64,000 bases of DNA from Pseudomonas sp. JQ170C (GCF_035581345.1 NZ_CP141608.1:4556501-4620500), one strand, 5' to 3'; numbered from the stretch's first letter, positions 40,949 through 51,378 are shown. Made by a program: numbers and translations. Notes: generated from the letters alone by a model not told the origin.

Positions 40949-41620
40949 TCAATGATTGACGGTATGCGCCAGCATCACCGACAACTGGCACAGCGGCCGC
41001 CCACTTTCGGCATGCCACTGGTTGAATGCCGCCTGCACCTGAGCCAGGTCACGCTGACTGGTCGGCGGTTTGTCGATGATGTCCTGGGCAATCAGCGCCG
41101 CAGCCATGTCGTTGGTGGGGATGAAGGTATCCTTGCCAACCATGCGCAGGAAGCGCGGCGCTGACAGCCCACCCATCTGATTGCCATGCTTGGCCAGGTA
41201 CTTCCACAGCCCAACGACATCGGTCACCGGCCAGTCGGCGATGAACGCGCCAAAGCTGCCGTGCACCTTCTCGACGTCCAGGATCATCTGCGCATTGCGC
41301 GGCACGCTCTTGAGCTTGCCCAGGTGGCGGATGATCCGCGTGTCCTGCATCAGCCGCTCCAGGTGCTCAGCCCCCATCAGCACCACTTTGTGCGGATCGA
41401 AGCCGAAGAACACCTGCTCGAAGGCCGGCCACTTGGCATCCACCAGGCTGTGCTTGAGCCCGGCGCGAAACACCCGCAGGGCCAGGGTAGAGAGGTAGCG
41501 GTCGGCACTGATGGCGCGCAACTGCTCCGGCGTTTTCACCTGGGGCAGGTGCGCTTCAAGCGCGGCAGCCGAACCGAAGCGGTTCAGGCAGTACTCGTGC
41601 AGCCATTGGTAATCACGCAT
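40949..41620 (-). CDS. DNA-3-methyladenine glycosylase I (Tag)-like protein
   Basis: 223 aa of the HhH-GPD/Tag superfamily. It has YLSTLALRVFRAGLKHSLVDAKWPAFEQVFFGFDP, close to the FR-GL-W-V segment of Tag, RIIRHLGKLKSVPRNAQ, and a C-terminal helical region. The zinc-binding Cys/His set of E. coli Tag is not apparent, so the exact substrate is uncertain; removal of alkylated purines is the family role. It lies 5 bp downstream of ttcA on the same strand. Confidence 0.78.
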   Translation of the reverse strand: MRDYQWLHEYCLNRFGSAAALEAHLPQVKTPEQLRAISADRYLSTLALRVFRAGLKHSLVDAKWPAFEQVFFGFDPHKVVLMGAEHLERLMQDTRIIRHLGKLKSVPRNAQMILDVEKVHGSFGAFIADWPVTDVVGLWKYLAKHGNQMGGLSAPRFLRMVGKDTFIPTNDMAAALIAQDIIDKPPTSQRDLAQVQAAFNQWHAESGRPLCQLSVMLAHTVNH

Positions 41621-41625
41621 GCCGG

Positions 41626-42450
41626 TCAGATGTTCAGCACGTCGAGAAAACGTGCAGGCGCCGTCTCGTCGATCTTCAGGTTGACGAAGTCGAACAGGTT
41701 GCGGTCAGCCAGCTGCGACGGGACGACGTTCTGCAGGCCACGGAAGATGCTCTCGGTACGGCCCGGGGTCTTGCGCTCCCACTCCACCAGCATGTCCTTG
41801 ACCACCTGGCGCTGCAGGTTTTCCTGGGAGCCGCAGAGGTTGCACGGAATGATCGGGAATTCCCGCATGTCCGAGTAGGCCTGGATGTCTTTCTCGCTGC
41901 AGTAGGCCAGCGGGCGGATCACCACGTTGCGGCCGTCATCGGCGCGCAGCTTGGGCGGCATGGCCTTGAGGGTGCCGTTGAAGAACATGTTGAGGAAGAA
42001 AGTCTCGACGATGTCGTCGCGGTGGTGCCCCAGGGCCATCTTGGTCGCGCCGATCTCGTCGGCGAAGGTGTACAGGGTGCCACGGCGCAGGCGCGAGCAC
42101 AGCGAGCACGTGGTCTTGCCTTCCGGGATCAGTTCCTTGACCACCGAGTAGGTGTCTTTCTCGACGATGTGGTACTGCACGCCCAGCGACTCCAGGTACG
42201 CCGGCAACACGTGCTCGGGGAAGCCTGGCTGCTTCTGGTCCATGTTCACCGCGACGATCTCGAATTTGATCGGCGCCACTTTCTGCAGGTGCAGCAGAAC
42301 ATCGAGCATGGTGTAGCTGTCTTTGCCGCCGGACAGGCAGACCATGACCTTGTCACCGTCTTCGATCATGTTGAAGTCGGTGATGGCTTCGCCGGCGAGA
42401 CGACGCAGGCGTTTTTGCAGTTTGTTCTGGTTGACCGAAAGGGTGCCCAT
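41626..42450 (-). CDS. ttcA: tRNA 2-thiocytidine(32) synthetase
   Basis: 274 aa PP-loop ATPase that thiolates C32 in several tRNAs. The start at ATG 42450 gives [17 protein letters not shown]; a longer reading has no ribosome site. The PP-loop is SGGKDS (residues 40-45). Two CxxC motifs, CSLC (115/118) and CNLC (about 203-206), ligate the iron-sulfur cluster. Full length. The gene is divergent from the Yip1-family gene. Confidence 0.96.
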   Translation of the reverse strand: MGTLSVNQNKLQKRLRRLAGEAITDFNMIEDGDKVMVCLSGGKDSYTMLDVLLHLQKVAPIKFEIVAVNMDQKQPGFPEHVLPAYLESLGVQYHIVEKDTYSVVKELIPEGKTTCSLCSRLRRGTLYTFADEIGATKMALGHHRDDIVETFFLNMFFNGTLKAMPPKLRADDGRNVVIRPLAYCSEKDIQAYSDMREFPIIPCNLCGSQENLQRQVVKDMLVEWERKTPGRTESIFRGLQNVVPSQLADRNLFDFVNLKIDETAPARFLDVLNI

Positions 42451-42721
42451 AGCGCTTGAAATCCGCGAGGTGTGACAAAAGCGGCATATTTTACGCACAA
42501 ACCGTCGGCAGGCGTAGGGCAATCCGATAAAGACTGCAAGGTGATTAGCCGAGCGCCTGACAGCGCGATTTGCTCTAAAAAGCCGGCTTTAAGCGGCGAA
42601 CTCCTTCCTATACTGCGACATAAGGCCACACCAAAGGTGACCTCGATCCTCTGGCCCCCAACCCTTGGGGTCGCAAGCGCTCCTCTGGGGGGCGATGGCA
42701 ACAACGAAAGGAGTGACTGGC

Positions 42722-43321
42722 ATGATCCATCACGTTGTTGGTCTATTTACCCATCCTGATCAGGAATGGAAGGAGATTCGTGGCGAGGAAGAAAGCATCA
42801 GCCACATGTACCTGACCCACACCCTGATACTGGCGGCGATCCCGGCGGTATCGGCGTTCATCGGTACAACCCAGGTCGGCTGGGTCATCGGCGAGCGCGC
42901 TCCGGTCATGTTGACCCAGGACAGCGCGCTATGGATGACCATCATGTCGTACCTGGCCATGCTCGGTGGCGTCGCGGTCATGGGCGCGTTCATTCACTGG
43001 ATGGCACGGACCTACGATGCCAATCCGAGCCTCGCCCGCTGCATCGCATTTGCCACCTATACCGCAACGCCGCTGTTCATCGGCGGCCTGGCGGCACTGT
43101 ACCCACACCTGTGGCTGGGGATGGTCGTCGGCACGGCAGCCGTGTGCTACACGGTCTACCTGCTCTATGTCGGACTGCCGACCTTCATGAACATCCCTTC
43201 GGACGAAGGGTTCCTGTTCTCAAGCTCGGTACTGGCGGTCGGCCTGGTGGTGTTGGTCGCCATCATGGCCTTCACTGTGATCATCTGGGGACTGGGCGTG
43301 GGGCCCGTCTATACCAACTAA
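42722..43321 (+). CDS. Yip1-family membrane protein
   Basis: 199 aa from ATG 42722, with AAAGGAG about 8 nt upstream. The N-terminus HHVVGLFTHPDQEWKEIRGEEES is the bacterial Yip1 signature, followed by about five transmembrane helices (HTLILAAIPAVSAFIG, MTIMSYLAMLGGVAVMGAFI, IAFATYTATPLFIGGLAAL, LGMVVGTAAVCYTVYLLYVG, SSVLAVGLVVLVAIMAFTVI). Function in bacteria unknown. A hairpin CAGGCCGCC-GCAA-GGCGGCCTG (about 43364-43385) follows. Confidence 0.85.
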   Translation: MIHHVVGLFTHPDQEWKEIRGEEESISHMYLTHTLILAAIPAVSAFIGTTQVGWVIGERAPVMLTQDSALWMTIMSYLAMLGGVAVMGAFIHWMARTYDANPSLARCIAFATYTATPLFIGGLAALYPHLWLGMVVGTAAVCYTVYLLYVGLPTFMNIPSDEGFLFSSSVLAVGLVVLVAIMAFTVIIWGLGVGPVYTN

Positions 43322-43461
43322 AACCAATTACTAGAAAAGCAGCAACATAGGCGCAGTAACCTTCAGGCCGCCGCAAGGCGGCCTGATGCTGTGCGCTGAC
43401 AGGTGGCTCGGCAGCGCTGCATGGGTTGCGGCATAATTGCCGGCCAGGAGTGTTCCCCGAT

Positions 43462-43956
43462 ATGCCCGAACTGCTCAAATCCCGCGTCGAAACCTGTTAC
43501 CAGCAAGCCGAAACCTTTTTCAAACGCCCCTTCGCACGCCCCGAAGTCAGCTTCAAGCTGCGTGGCCAGAAGGCCGGCGTCGCCCACCTGCATGAGAACC
43601 TGCTGCGCTTCAACCTGCAGCTGTACCGCGAGAACAGCGAAGACTTTCTCAAGCAGACCGTGGCCCACGAAGTGGCCCACCTGGTCGCCCACCAACTGTT
43701 TGGCGACCGCATCCAGCCCCATGGCGAGGAATGGCAACTGATCATGCGCGGGGTCTATGAACTGCCGCCCAATCGCTGCCACAACTATGCAGTGAAGCGC
43801 CGCACGGTAACCCGTTACATCTATCGCTGCCCGTGCCCCGAAAGTGATTTCCCCTTCTCGGCCCAGCGCCATAGCCTGGTGCGCCAGGGGCGCCGGTACC
43901 TGTGCCGGCGGTGTCGGCAGACCTTGGTGTACAGCGGCGAAATGCGTCTGGAATGA
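43462..43956 (+). CDS. SprT-family zinc metalloprotease-like protein
   Basis: 164 aa SprT-like protein. Zinc-metalloprotease signature AHEVAHLVAHQ (His69, Glu70, His73), preceded by an N-terminal helical region and a third zinc ligand candidate near HGEEW. The C-terminal zinc ribbon shows CPC and CRRCRQT. Related to the eukaryotic Spartan proteases; the bacterial role is unknown. ATG 43462 chosen, with AGGAG rather far (about 12 nt) upstream. A strong terminator follows. Confidence 0.86.
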   Translation: MPELLKSRVETCYQQAETFFKRPFARPEVSFKLRGQKAGVAHLHENLLRFNLQLYRENSEDFLKQTVAHEVAHLVAHQLFGDRIQPHGEEWQLIMRGVYELPPNRCHNYAVKRRTVTRYIYRCPCPESDFPFSAQRHSLVRQGRRYLCRRCRQTLVYSGEMRLE

Positions 43957-43997
43957 CGGATGTATCACGGGGCCAGCCGGCGCCCCTATAGCGCTCA

Positions 43998-44028
43998 CAA
44001 AAAAGCCCATCCGAAGATGGGCTTTTTC
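43998..44028. terminator. Bidirectional terminator between SprT-like gene and dctA
   Basis: AAAAAAGCCCATC-CGAA-GATGGGCTTTTT hairpin with A and T tracts on both sides; serves the convergent gene pair. Confidence 0.9.
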
Positions 44029-44045
44029 ATTTCCTCACTCGCCGG

Positions 44046-45419
<1,374 letters not shown>

Positions 45420-45492
45420 CTAAAGCGCGAACCCTCCTGCACTGGAGGGATTTGTTGTGTCGAGCTGCCTGGCAGAACTCTGCTAGGGCAAT

Positions 45493-45508
45493 AGCAAGCC
45501 CGATGCCA
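45493..45508 (-). promoter_or_regulatory. Sigma-54 promoter of dctA
   Basis: On the minus strand TGGCATCGGGCTTGCT matches the -24/-12 consensus TGGCACG-N4-TTGCW, with the GG and GC separated by exactly 10 bp. It lies 125 bp before the dctA start. Sigma-54 control of dctA is known in Pseudomonas and rhizobia. Confidence 0.75.
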
Positions 45509-45586
45509 AAATGCGCTTTATCGGTGCAAGCCCCGTATTTGCTGGGGCCGGATGCACAAGGAGGTTGCAAGGATGCCGGGCAACTT

Positions 45587-45641
45587 GGCGGTTTTCCGCC
45601 CGACACCTTTTGCAAAAGAATGATGTTGGCGGTAATCCGCC
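45587..45641. promoter_or_regulatory. Pair of palindromes upstream of the dctA promoter
   Basis: GGCGGTTTTCCGCC (45587-45600) and GGCGGTAATCCGCC (45628-45641) have identical arms and are 41 bp apart start to start, about four helical turns. They lie 79 bp and further upstream of the sigma-54 promoter, the place of an enhancer. I infer binding of the DctD-type activator. Confidence 0.5.
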
Positions 45642-45656
45642 CAGGGTGATGGCGAC

Positions 45657-47009
45657 TCAGTCCAGGGGAAAGCGAATGCGAAATGCAGCCCCGCCCAGCG
45701 GCGAGTCTTCGAGGTTAAGGCTGGCGTCGTAGCTTTCGATGATGTCCTTGACCACTGCCAGGCCGATGCCCTGCCCCGGGTTCTGCCGATCCAGACGCTC
45801 ACCGCGCTGGAGGATGCGCTCGCGCTGATCGGCAGGTACGCCCGGCCCGTCATCCTCGACGCACAGTTCGACATACGACGGTCCGCTGTGCAGGCTGATC
45901 CGCACCCCGCCCAGGCAAAGGCGGTAGGCGTTCTCCAGCAGGTTACCGAGCAGTTCGAGCAAGGCCCCCTGCTCCATGGGCACCTGGGCCTGGTCAGGAA
46001 CATCCAGGCTGATACTCACCTGCTTGTCGCGGTAGACCTTGGCCAGCGTGCTGCACAGGCTTTCGAGCAATGGCCGCAGCGCCACCTGGTGACGTACCAG
46101 GCCACTTTTGCGCAAGCTGGCACGCTGCAGCTGATAGTCGATCTGCTGGCTCATGCGCTCGATCTGACTTTGCAGTATCCGCGCCTGCTCGCGGTCTTCG
46201 CGGCGCTCCCCCATGCTTTCGCTCACCCCCTGCAGCACGGTCAGGGGCGTTTTCAGGCTGTGCGCCAGATCACCCAGGGAGTCGCGGTAGCGACGACGCT
46301 GATCGCGCTCACTGTGCAGCAAGCGGTTCAATGAACCCGTCAGGCGCAGCAGCTCACGCGGGTGCTCGGCGCTGAGTTCATCACGGTTGCCCGCTTCGAC
46401 CTCATCCAGTTCGCGGCTCAACTGGCGCAGCGAGCGCAGCCCCCAGGTCAGCCCGGCCCACAGCAGCACCAGCAAGGCCAACAACGCCGCCCCGAAGCCC
46501 AGGTACAGGCGCTCGCGCAGACCATTGAGGGTTTGCTGGTATTCGCGCACCGGTTGCAACGCAACAATGCTGAAGGCCGCCGACTTGCCGCCCAGCAGCT
46601 TGACCTCCACGTCATAGACGAAGAACTCCTCGCCATCGGCCTGGCGAATCCGCGCGAATTCGTTGCCACGCCCGTCATAGCGCGGGATGTAGTTGATGTT
46701 CTCGTTGGCGGTGGCGCGCGAACGCCAGACCAGCCTGCCCTCGCGGTCATAGATGTAACCGAGCAGACGGCTATCGGGCAGGTTGAATTTCTCGTCGGGC
46801 AGCAGCTCGGGCATCTGCAACTGATGATTCTCGATGCGCGCCGCCGAAATCAGGGTGGTCACATCGGACGCCAGGCGCTTCTCGATGGACTCCTGCAAGG
46901 CCAGGCTGAAAGCCTTTTGCAAGGCAGGCAGCAGGCCGAGCATGAACAACACCGCCAGTAGCGCAGCGGCTACCATCAGCCGCAGCCGTAGCGAGCGAAT
47001 CACCGGCAA
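45657..47009 (-). CDS. phoQ: Sensor kinase PhoQ
   Basis: 450 aa, near the length of P. aeruginosa PhoQ. Two membrane helices (residues 9-30 and about 165-190) flank an acidic periplasmic sensor region. A HAMP segment is followed by the PhoQ-type H-box DLAHSLKTPLTVLQG and a HATPase domain (LLGNLLENAYRLC, DDGPGVPADQR, GQGIGLAVVKDII). It senses low Mg2+ or cationic peptides. Its start overlaps the phoP stop by 10 bp; oprH-phoP-phoQ form one operon. Confidence 0.93.
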   Translation of the reverse strand: MPVIRSLRLRLMVAAALLAVLFMLGLLPALQKAFSLALQESIEKRLASDVTTLISAARIENHQLQMPELLPDEKFNLPDSRLLGYIYDREGRLVWRSRATANENINYIPRYDGRGNEFARIRQADGEEFFVYDVEVKLLGGKSAAFSIVALQPVREYQQTLNGLRERLYLGFGAALLALLVLLWAGLTWGLRSLRQLSRELDEVEAGNRDELSAEHPRELLRLTGSLNRLLHSERDQRRRYRDSLGDLAHSLKTPLTVLQGVSESMGERREDREQARILQSQIERMSQQIDYQLQRASLRKSGLVRHQVALRPLLESLCSTLAKVYRDKQVSISLDVPDQAQVPMEQGALLELLGNLLENAYRLCLGGVRISLHSGPSYVELCVEDDGPGVPADQRERILQRGERLDRQNPGQGIGLAVVKDIIESYDASLNLEDSPLGGAAFRIRFPLD

Positions 47010-47677
47010 CGCTCGGTGAACAGGTAGCCCAGGCCCCGGACGGTATCAATGGGCTTGAAGCCGGTGGTGCCCTCAAGTTTGCGACGCAAACGACCGACCA
47101 GCACCTCGATCACATTCGGATCGCGCTCATCGTCATCCGGATAAAGCTGCTCCATCAGGCGCTCCTTGGCGACCACCTGCTGGTGATGGCGCATCAGGTA
47201 CTCAAGGATGCGGTACTCGTAGGCGGTCAACGCCAAGGGTTGCTCGTCGAGTGTCGCCTGCTTGCGATTCAGATCCAGCAGCAAGGGCCCGGCGGCGATG
47301 GTCGACTGGATAAAGCCGCTGGAGCGGCGCAGCAAGGCATTGAGGCGGGCTTCCAGCTCCTCGAACTGGAACGGCTTGACCACATAGTCGTCGGCACCGG
47401 CAGCCAGTCCCTCGACCTTGTCCTGCCAGTTACCCCGGGCAGTCAGGATGAGAATCGGAAAACTCTTGTCCATCGAGCGCAGCTGACGGATCAGGTCCAA
47501 GCCACTCATGCCAGGCAGGCCCAGGTCGATCACCGCCAGGTCATGGTTGAACTGCTCGACGTGGTAGAGCGCCTCCTCGGCGTTGGCAACCGCCTCGACC
47601 ACATGCCCGCTTTCCGTCAAGCGGCTGTACAAGTGATGACGCAAGAGTGCCTCATCCTCGACCACCAGCAGTTTCAT
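47000..47677 (-). CDS. phoP: Response regulator PhoP
   Basis: 225 aa OmpR-family regulator, same length as P. aeruginosa PhoP. Start at ATG 47677 (MKLLVVEDEALLRHHLYSRL). The receiver has Asp in DLAVIDLGLPGMSGLD and Lys in VVKPFQFEEL. The C-terminal winged helix shows LTAYEYRILEYLMRHHQQVVAKERLMEQLYP and DPNVIEVLVGRLRRKL. It activates oprH-phoPQ through the repeated half-sites at 48432-48470 and mediates resistance to polymyxin-type peptides. Confidence 0.94.
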   Translation of the reverse strand: MKLLVVEDEALLRHHLYSRLTESGHVVEAVANAEEALYHVEQFNHDLAVIDLGLPGMSGLDLIRQLRSMDKSFPILILTARGNWQDKVEGLAAGADDYVVKPFQFEELEARLNALLRRSSGFIQSTIAAGPLLLDLNRKQATLDEQPLALTAYEYRILEYLMRHHQQVVAKERLMEQLYPDDDERDPNVIEVLVGRLRRKLEGTTGFKPIDTVRGLGYLFTERCR

Positions 47678-47770
47678 ACGCTCCTCCCTATACGACCCGG
47701 CACACTCGCTCAAGAATAACAGCGAACCGGCCATGCACCTGCAGGCCGGTTCGGACATCGCCAGACAAAA

Positions 47771-48373
47771 TCAGAACGCGTAGTTGGCCGAGAGGTAGGT
47801 CTGCGCGCTGCTGTCCAGGCGCAGGGTGCCGACTTTCGGGCCACCGTGCTCGGCCAGTTCGGTGCTGGCGTTGCTGCGCAGGTAACGGTATCCCAGCTCG
47901 ACCGAGGCGTTGTCGCTGACTTGTTGCAGCAGGCCGGCTTGCAGGCCGATGGCATAGCCGGTGTCGGTATCGCGGCTATAGCCGGACGACTCCTGGCTGA
48001 GCTTGGTCAGGCCGGCGCTGGCACCGCCGAAGAGCTTGGTGCTGGTGCCCAGCGGGTAGAACACGTCGTAGCTGCCCAACAGATTTTCCTGGCGCAGCTT
48101 CAGGCCGCTGTGGTCGTTGGAGACGTTGTCGTAGGTGAGGTAGTAGCGGCGCTGGTCGTTCATCTGGCCGAGGCGTACTCCCCAGGTGCCATCCTTGTCG
48201 ATGATGCCGTTGCTGTTCAGGTGGTCGGTGTTGCTGCTGAGCAAACCGGATTTCTTGATCTTGTCGCTGGTCTGGCCGTAGGTGACGCCAGCGAAGGTAG
48301 AGTCACTAGCCTGGGCAGTTGCGGCAGCACCAAGGAACGCGACAGCGAGGAACAGCGAGTTGAGTGTTTTCAT
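47771..48373 (-). CDS. oprH: Outer membrane protein OprH
   Basis: 200 aa with a signal peptide (MKTLNSLFLAVAFLGAAATAQAS). The mature part is a small eight-stranded barrel of the OprH family, ending in the aromatic terminus YLSANYAF. OprH binds LPS and stabilises the outer membrane in low Mg2+. It is the first gene of the oprH-phoP-phoQ operon and has four PhoP half-sites directly upstream with a -10-like TACTCT. Confidence 0.9.
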   Translation of the reverse strand: MKTLNSLFLAVAFLGAAATAQASDSTFAGVTYGQTSDKIKKSGLLSSNTDHLNSNGIIDKDGTWGVRLGQMNDQRRYYLTYDNVSNDHSGLKLRQENLLGSYDVFYPLGTSTKLFGGASAGLTKLSQESSGYSRDTDTGYAIGLQAGLLQQVSDNASVELGYRYLRSNASTELAEHGGPKVGTLRLDSSAQTYLSANYAF

Positions 48374-48414
48374 CGTGTTTACTCCAGTTGAGGCCCGGTG
48401 TGGGTGTGGGCGCT

Positions 48415-48470
48415 AGAGTAAGCAGAGGGTCCTGAACGGCCGCTGAACCCTGCCTGAACCTCGGCTGAAC
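48415..48470 (-). promoter_or_regulatory. PhoP-box array and promoter of oprH-phoPQ
   Basis: On the minus strand GTTCAG occurs four times (48465-48470, 48454-48459, 48443-48448, 48432-48437) with exactly 11-bp periodicity. The last copy ends 11 nt before a -10 hexamer TACTCT (48415-48420). PhoP boxes are direct hexamer repeats with 5-bp gaps, so this is two abutting boxes or one extended array. A fifth in-phase hexamer lies at 48509-48514, at the start of the divergent pcpS gene. Confidence 0.85.
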
Positions 48471-48505
48471 AACTCGGCTGGAAAGCTGGTGATGGCCGCG
48501 GCACA

Positions 48506-49216
48506 ATGCTGAACATGAACCGACTCCCCGCCTGCTGTACCCCCCTGCAGAATCACTGGCCCCTGCCCCGCCCCGTCCCTGGTGCGGTACTGGTCAGTTG
48601 CGCGTTCGACCCCACCCAGCTCGGCCACGACGATTTCGCCCGCGCCAGCATCGAGCAAACGGCCAGCCTGCAGCGCTCGGTGGCCAAGCGCCAGGCCGAG
48701 TACCTGGCCGGCAGGGTCTGCGCCCGGGCGGCGTTGCAACAGCTGGATGGTCGCGTGTATGTGCCCGGCACCCACGAGGACCGCTCCCCCATCTGGCCGG
48801 CCGGCATCAGCGGCTCGATCACCCACGGTAAAGGCTGGGCCGCTGCCGTGGTGGCGCGCCAAGAGGACTGCCGGGGTCTAGGCCTGGATCAGGAGAGCCT
48901 GCTCAGTGACGAGCGCGCCACACGCCTGGCCGGCGAGATCCTCACCGAGGCCGAGCTGCAGCGCATGGACCCGCAGCAAACAGGCCTTGTGGTCACGCTG
49001 ACCTTTTCACTGAAGGAAAGCCTGTTCAAGGCGCTGTACCCGATCGTGCTGCAGCGCTTTTACTTCGAGCATGCGGAAGTGCTGGAATGGTCCGCTGACG
49101 GCTACGCCCGCCTGCGCTTGCTGACAGACCTGTCGCCGCAATGGCATCACGGCCGGGAGCTGGAAGCGCAGTTCTGTCTCCAGGGCGAACAACTGCTCAG
49201 CCTCGTCGCGGTCTGA
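48506..49216 (+). CDS. pcpS: 4'-phosphopantetheinyl transferase (PcpS-type)
   Basis: 236 aa, EntD/PcpS-like enzyme that loads the phosphopantetheine arm of CoA onto carrier proteins of fatty-acid, siderophore and polyketide/peptide synthesis. Motifs: PLQNHWPLP, AEYLAGRVCARAAL, SGSITHGKGWAAAVVA with the Mg-binding LGLDQE, and LTFSLKESLFKALYP. It closely resembles the single PPTase of P. aeruginosa. The start could be ATG 48506 or 48515. Divergent from oprH, and facing the FhuF-like gene 3 bp away. Confidence 0.92.
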   Translation: MLNMNRLPACCTPLQNHWPLPRPVPGAVLVSCAFDPTQLGHDDFARASIEQTASLQRSVAKRQAEYLAGRVCARAALQQLDGRVYVPGTHEDRSPIWPAGISGSITHGKGWAAAVVARQEDCRGLGLDQESLLSDERATRLAGEILTEAELQRMDPQQTGLVVTLTFSLKESLFKALYPIVLQRFYFEHAEVLEWSADGYARLRLLTDLSPQWHHGRELEAQFCLQGEQLLSLVAV

Positions 49217-49219
49217 TCC

Positions 49220-49765
49220 TCAACCCGGCAGCGGGCAATGCTCACAGTGCCCAACCCAGTCCACCTTGTAGCTCAGGCAGCAGGTCCGCCGACGCCGCTT
49301 GCCTGAGGCGTCCAGGCCGACCGCGGCAAACAGCGGGCTGCCCGGCGTGGTAAGCAAGCGCCCGAGGCCTGTGTCGCACCCGGCCAGGGGCAGCAGTTGA
49401 TCCAGGCAGTCGCCGGCATTTCCCCACAGGACCGCCGACTGCAGCGCACCAAGCACCCCCAGACGCTGCACCAAGGGCTCCAGGTGCTGGCTGCCAACCT
49501 CGTCCAGCCCTTGGCAGTACCGCCCTTGCCCATTGAGCGCTGTCGGCAACCCACGGGCATCCAGCGCGACAACAGTTTCGGCAAACACGGGCAGCCTTGC
49601 ATCGCCAAGCAGCGTCTGCCAGACCGTCGCGAAGTAGTACTTCGACCACTGCGACACCAGCACCGGGCGCTGGGCGGGCATCAATTGCGGGCCATACAGA
49701 TCGAGCAGCAGTTGATCGAAGCGCAGCGGTTCCAGTACCTGATCCAGGCGCACCGGCTCACTCAT
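49220..49765 (-). CDS. FhuF-like siderophore ferric reductase
   Basis: 181 aa. The C-terminus carries CC-x10-C-x2-C (TCCLSYKV...HCEHC), the [2Fe-2S] motif of FhuF, which reduces Fe3+-siderophores in the cytoplasm. The N-terminal part has LVSQWSKYYFATVWQTLLGDARLP, as in the ferric iron reductase family. Its stop is 3 bp from that of the phosphopantetheinyl transferase, so both genes may serve siderophore metabolism, though no siderophore cluster is in the window. Start overlaps the RstB-like kinase stop by 4 bp. Confidence 0.85.
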   Translation of the reverse strand: MSEPVRLDQVLEPLRFDQLLLDLYGPQLMPAQRPVLVSQWSKYYFATVWQTLLGDARLPVFAETVVALDARGLPTALNGQGRYCQGLDEVGSQHLEPLVQRLGVLGALQSAVLWGNAGDCLDQLLPLAGCDTGLGRLLTTPGSPLFAAVGLDASGKRRRRTCCLSYKVDWVGHCEHCPLPG

Positions 49766-51378
49766 GCCGGGTCCTGCTTGCGCGGCCAGCTCAGGCTGAA
49801 ACGCGCACCGCCCAGCAACTCGCTGCGCCCCACCGATGCCCGTCCCTTATGCCAGTAGATGATCCGGCGCACGATCGACAAGCCCAGGCCGTGCCCGCCC
49901 GAGGCGCGGGTGCGGCTGTCATCCAGGCGGGTAAAAGGCGTGAAGATACGATCCCAGACACTTTCCGGAATACCCGGGCCATCGTCTTCGACGTCAATGC
50001 GACAACGCTGCGCCCCCAACTGATAACTGAGGCTGACCTGGGACTCGGCATGGCGCATGGCATTGCTGACCAGATTCTGCAGCGCACGATGCAAGTAGCG
50101 GGGTTCGGCCTCGACCCAGGCACCTTGCCCGTCCGACGCCTGCTCCCCCACGTGGCAAGGCCCGCGCACCACCCTGACGTCGCTGCGCAGGGGGGACAGC
50201 TCATCGATGACCTGGTCGAGCAGGGCATCGAGATCGACCCGCTGGAAATTCAGGGCAGGCGCCCCTTGTTCGAGGCGCGCGTAGGTGAGCATCTCGTCAA
50301 CCAGCTTGTCCAGCTCCTGAATATCGCCATCCATGCCGCTCAAGTACTTTTCCCGCGCCTGGTCATCGCGCGCGGTGGCGATCATTTCAAGACCGAAGCG
50401 CAGCCGCGCCACCGGCGTGCGCAACTCGTGAGAGACGGCGCGCACCAACTCACGCTGGATGCTCAGCGAACGCTGCAGATGCGCCGCCATACCGTTGAAC
50501 GCCGCGGCCAGGCGCCCTACCGAGTCGGCATCATCATTCGCCACACGGGTTTCCAGGCTGCCCTGGGCGATGCGGGTGGCGGCAGTTTCGAGGTCGGACA
50601 GACGCCGTTCGAGCTGGCGTACCAGCAAATAGACAATCAGCCCGATCAGGCACAAACCAAGCACGGCGATCAGCGCCAGCAACTGCGGCGGGTACGGGTT
50701 CATCTGGTACAGCGGGCCCAGCTCCAGCACCCAGGGCGTGCCAACCATACCGGCGAACACCCGGATAGAGTCGCCATCCTTGCCCAGGGCCATCACCGTG
50801 TCGCCTTCATCGACACGCCGACGCTGATCCTCATCCATATCGGTCTGTTCGAGCCGGCGCAGGCCCAGCTCAAAGCCGAAACCCTTGTTCTGCTTGAGCT
50901 CGGCCAGGCGCTGGCGCTGCTCGCCGACCGGAAAGCGCACCAGCTCATCGGCCAGCAGGTAAATAGTGGCTCGCGCCAGTTGCTCGCTGATCTGCTGCAC
51001 TTCGCCGATCAGCAGCAGCTCCTGGGTACCCACCTGGCGCATGACCTTGGCTGCATGCGGCCCGATCTTCTCCACCAACACCTGCCCACGCTGCAACTGA
51101 CTGCGTTGCCCGCCTTCCAGGCCCGCCGCGCTGAAGGTCTGCAGCTCCAGCGGAATCCCCAACAGGCGCTCCCAGATCAGCAGGGCGCGCTTGCGCTCGA
51201 CTTCGCCAAGGGGCGCCAGGTTATCGGCCATCAGGGTGAAGGTACCGTGGGCCAGGCGCTCACGGTATTGAGCGGCGCGCACCTCGTTGAGCAGATGCAC
51301 GCTGAGCACGCCGAGCACCGCCACCAGCACCAGCGCGGCGAGCATCCCGCCATAGATGCGCAGGAAGATCGAATTCAT
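49762..51378 (-). CDS. rstB: Sensor histidine kinase, RstB-like
   Basis: 538 aa. N-terminal helix (FLRIYGGMLAALVLVAVLGVLSV), a large periplasmic domain of about 190 residues, a second helix (LLALIAVLGLCLIGLIVYLLV), HAMP, HisKA with VRAVSHELRTPVARLRFGLEM (RstB-type H-box), and HATPase with NLVSNAMRHA and GGHGLGLSIVRRII. It starts within the response regulator stop (4-bp overlap). Signal unknown. The pair lies next to nrdA, the same neighbourhood as in P. aeruginosa. Confidence 0.9.
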   Translation of the reverse strand: MNSIFLRIYGGMLAALVLVAVLGVLSVHLLNEVRAAQYRERLAHGTFTLMADNLAPLGEVERKRALLIWERLLGIPLELQTFSAAGLEGGQRSQLQRGQVLVEKIGPHAAKVMRQVGTQELLLIGEVQQISEQLARATIYLLADELVRFPVGEQRQRLAELKQNKGFGFELGLRRLEQTDMDEDQRRRVDEGDTVMALGKDGDSIRVFAGMVGTPWVLELGPLYQMNPYPPQLLALIAVLGLCLIGLIVYLLVRQLERRLSDLETAATRIAQGSLETRVANDDADSVGRLAAAFNGMAAHLQRSLSIQRELVRAVSHELRTPVARLRFGLEMIATARDDQAREKYLSGMDGDIQELDKLVDEMLTYARLEQGAPALNFQRVDLDALLDQVIDELSPLRSDVRVVRGPCHVGEQASDGQGAWVEAEPRYLHRALQNLVSNAMRHAESQVSLSYQLGAQRCRIDVEDDGPGIPESVWDRIFTPFTRLDDSRTRASGGHGLGLSIVRRIIYWHKGRASVGRSELLGGARFSLSWPRKQDPA

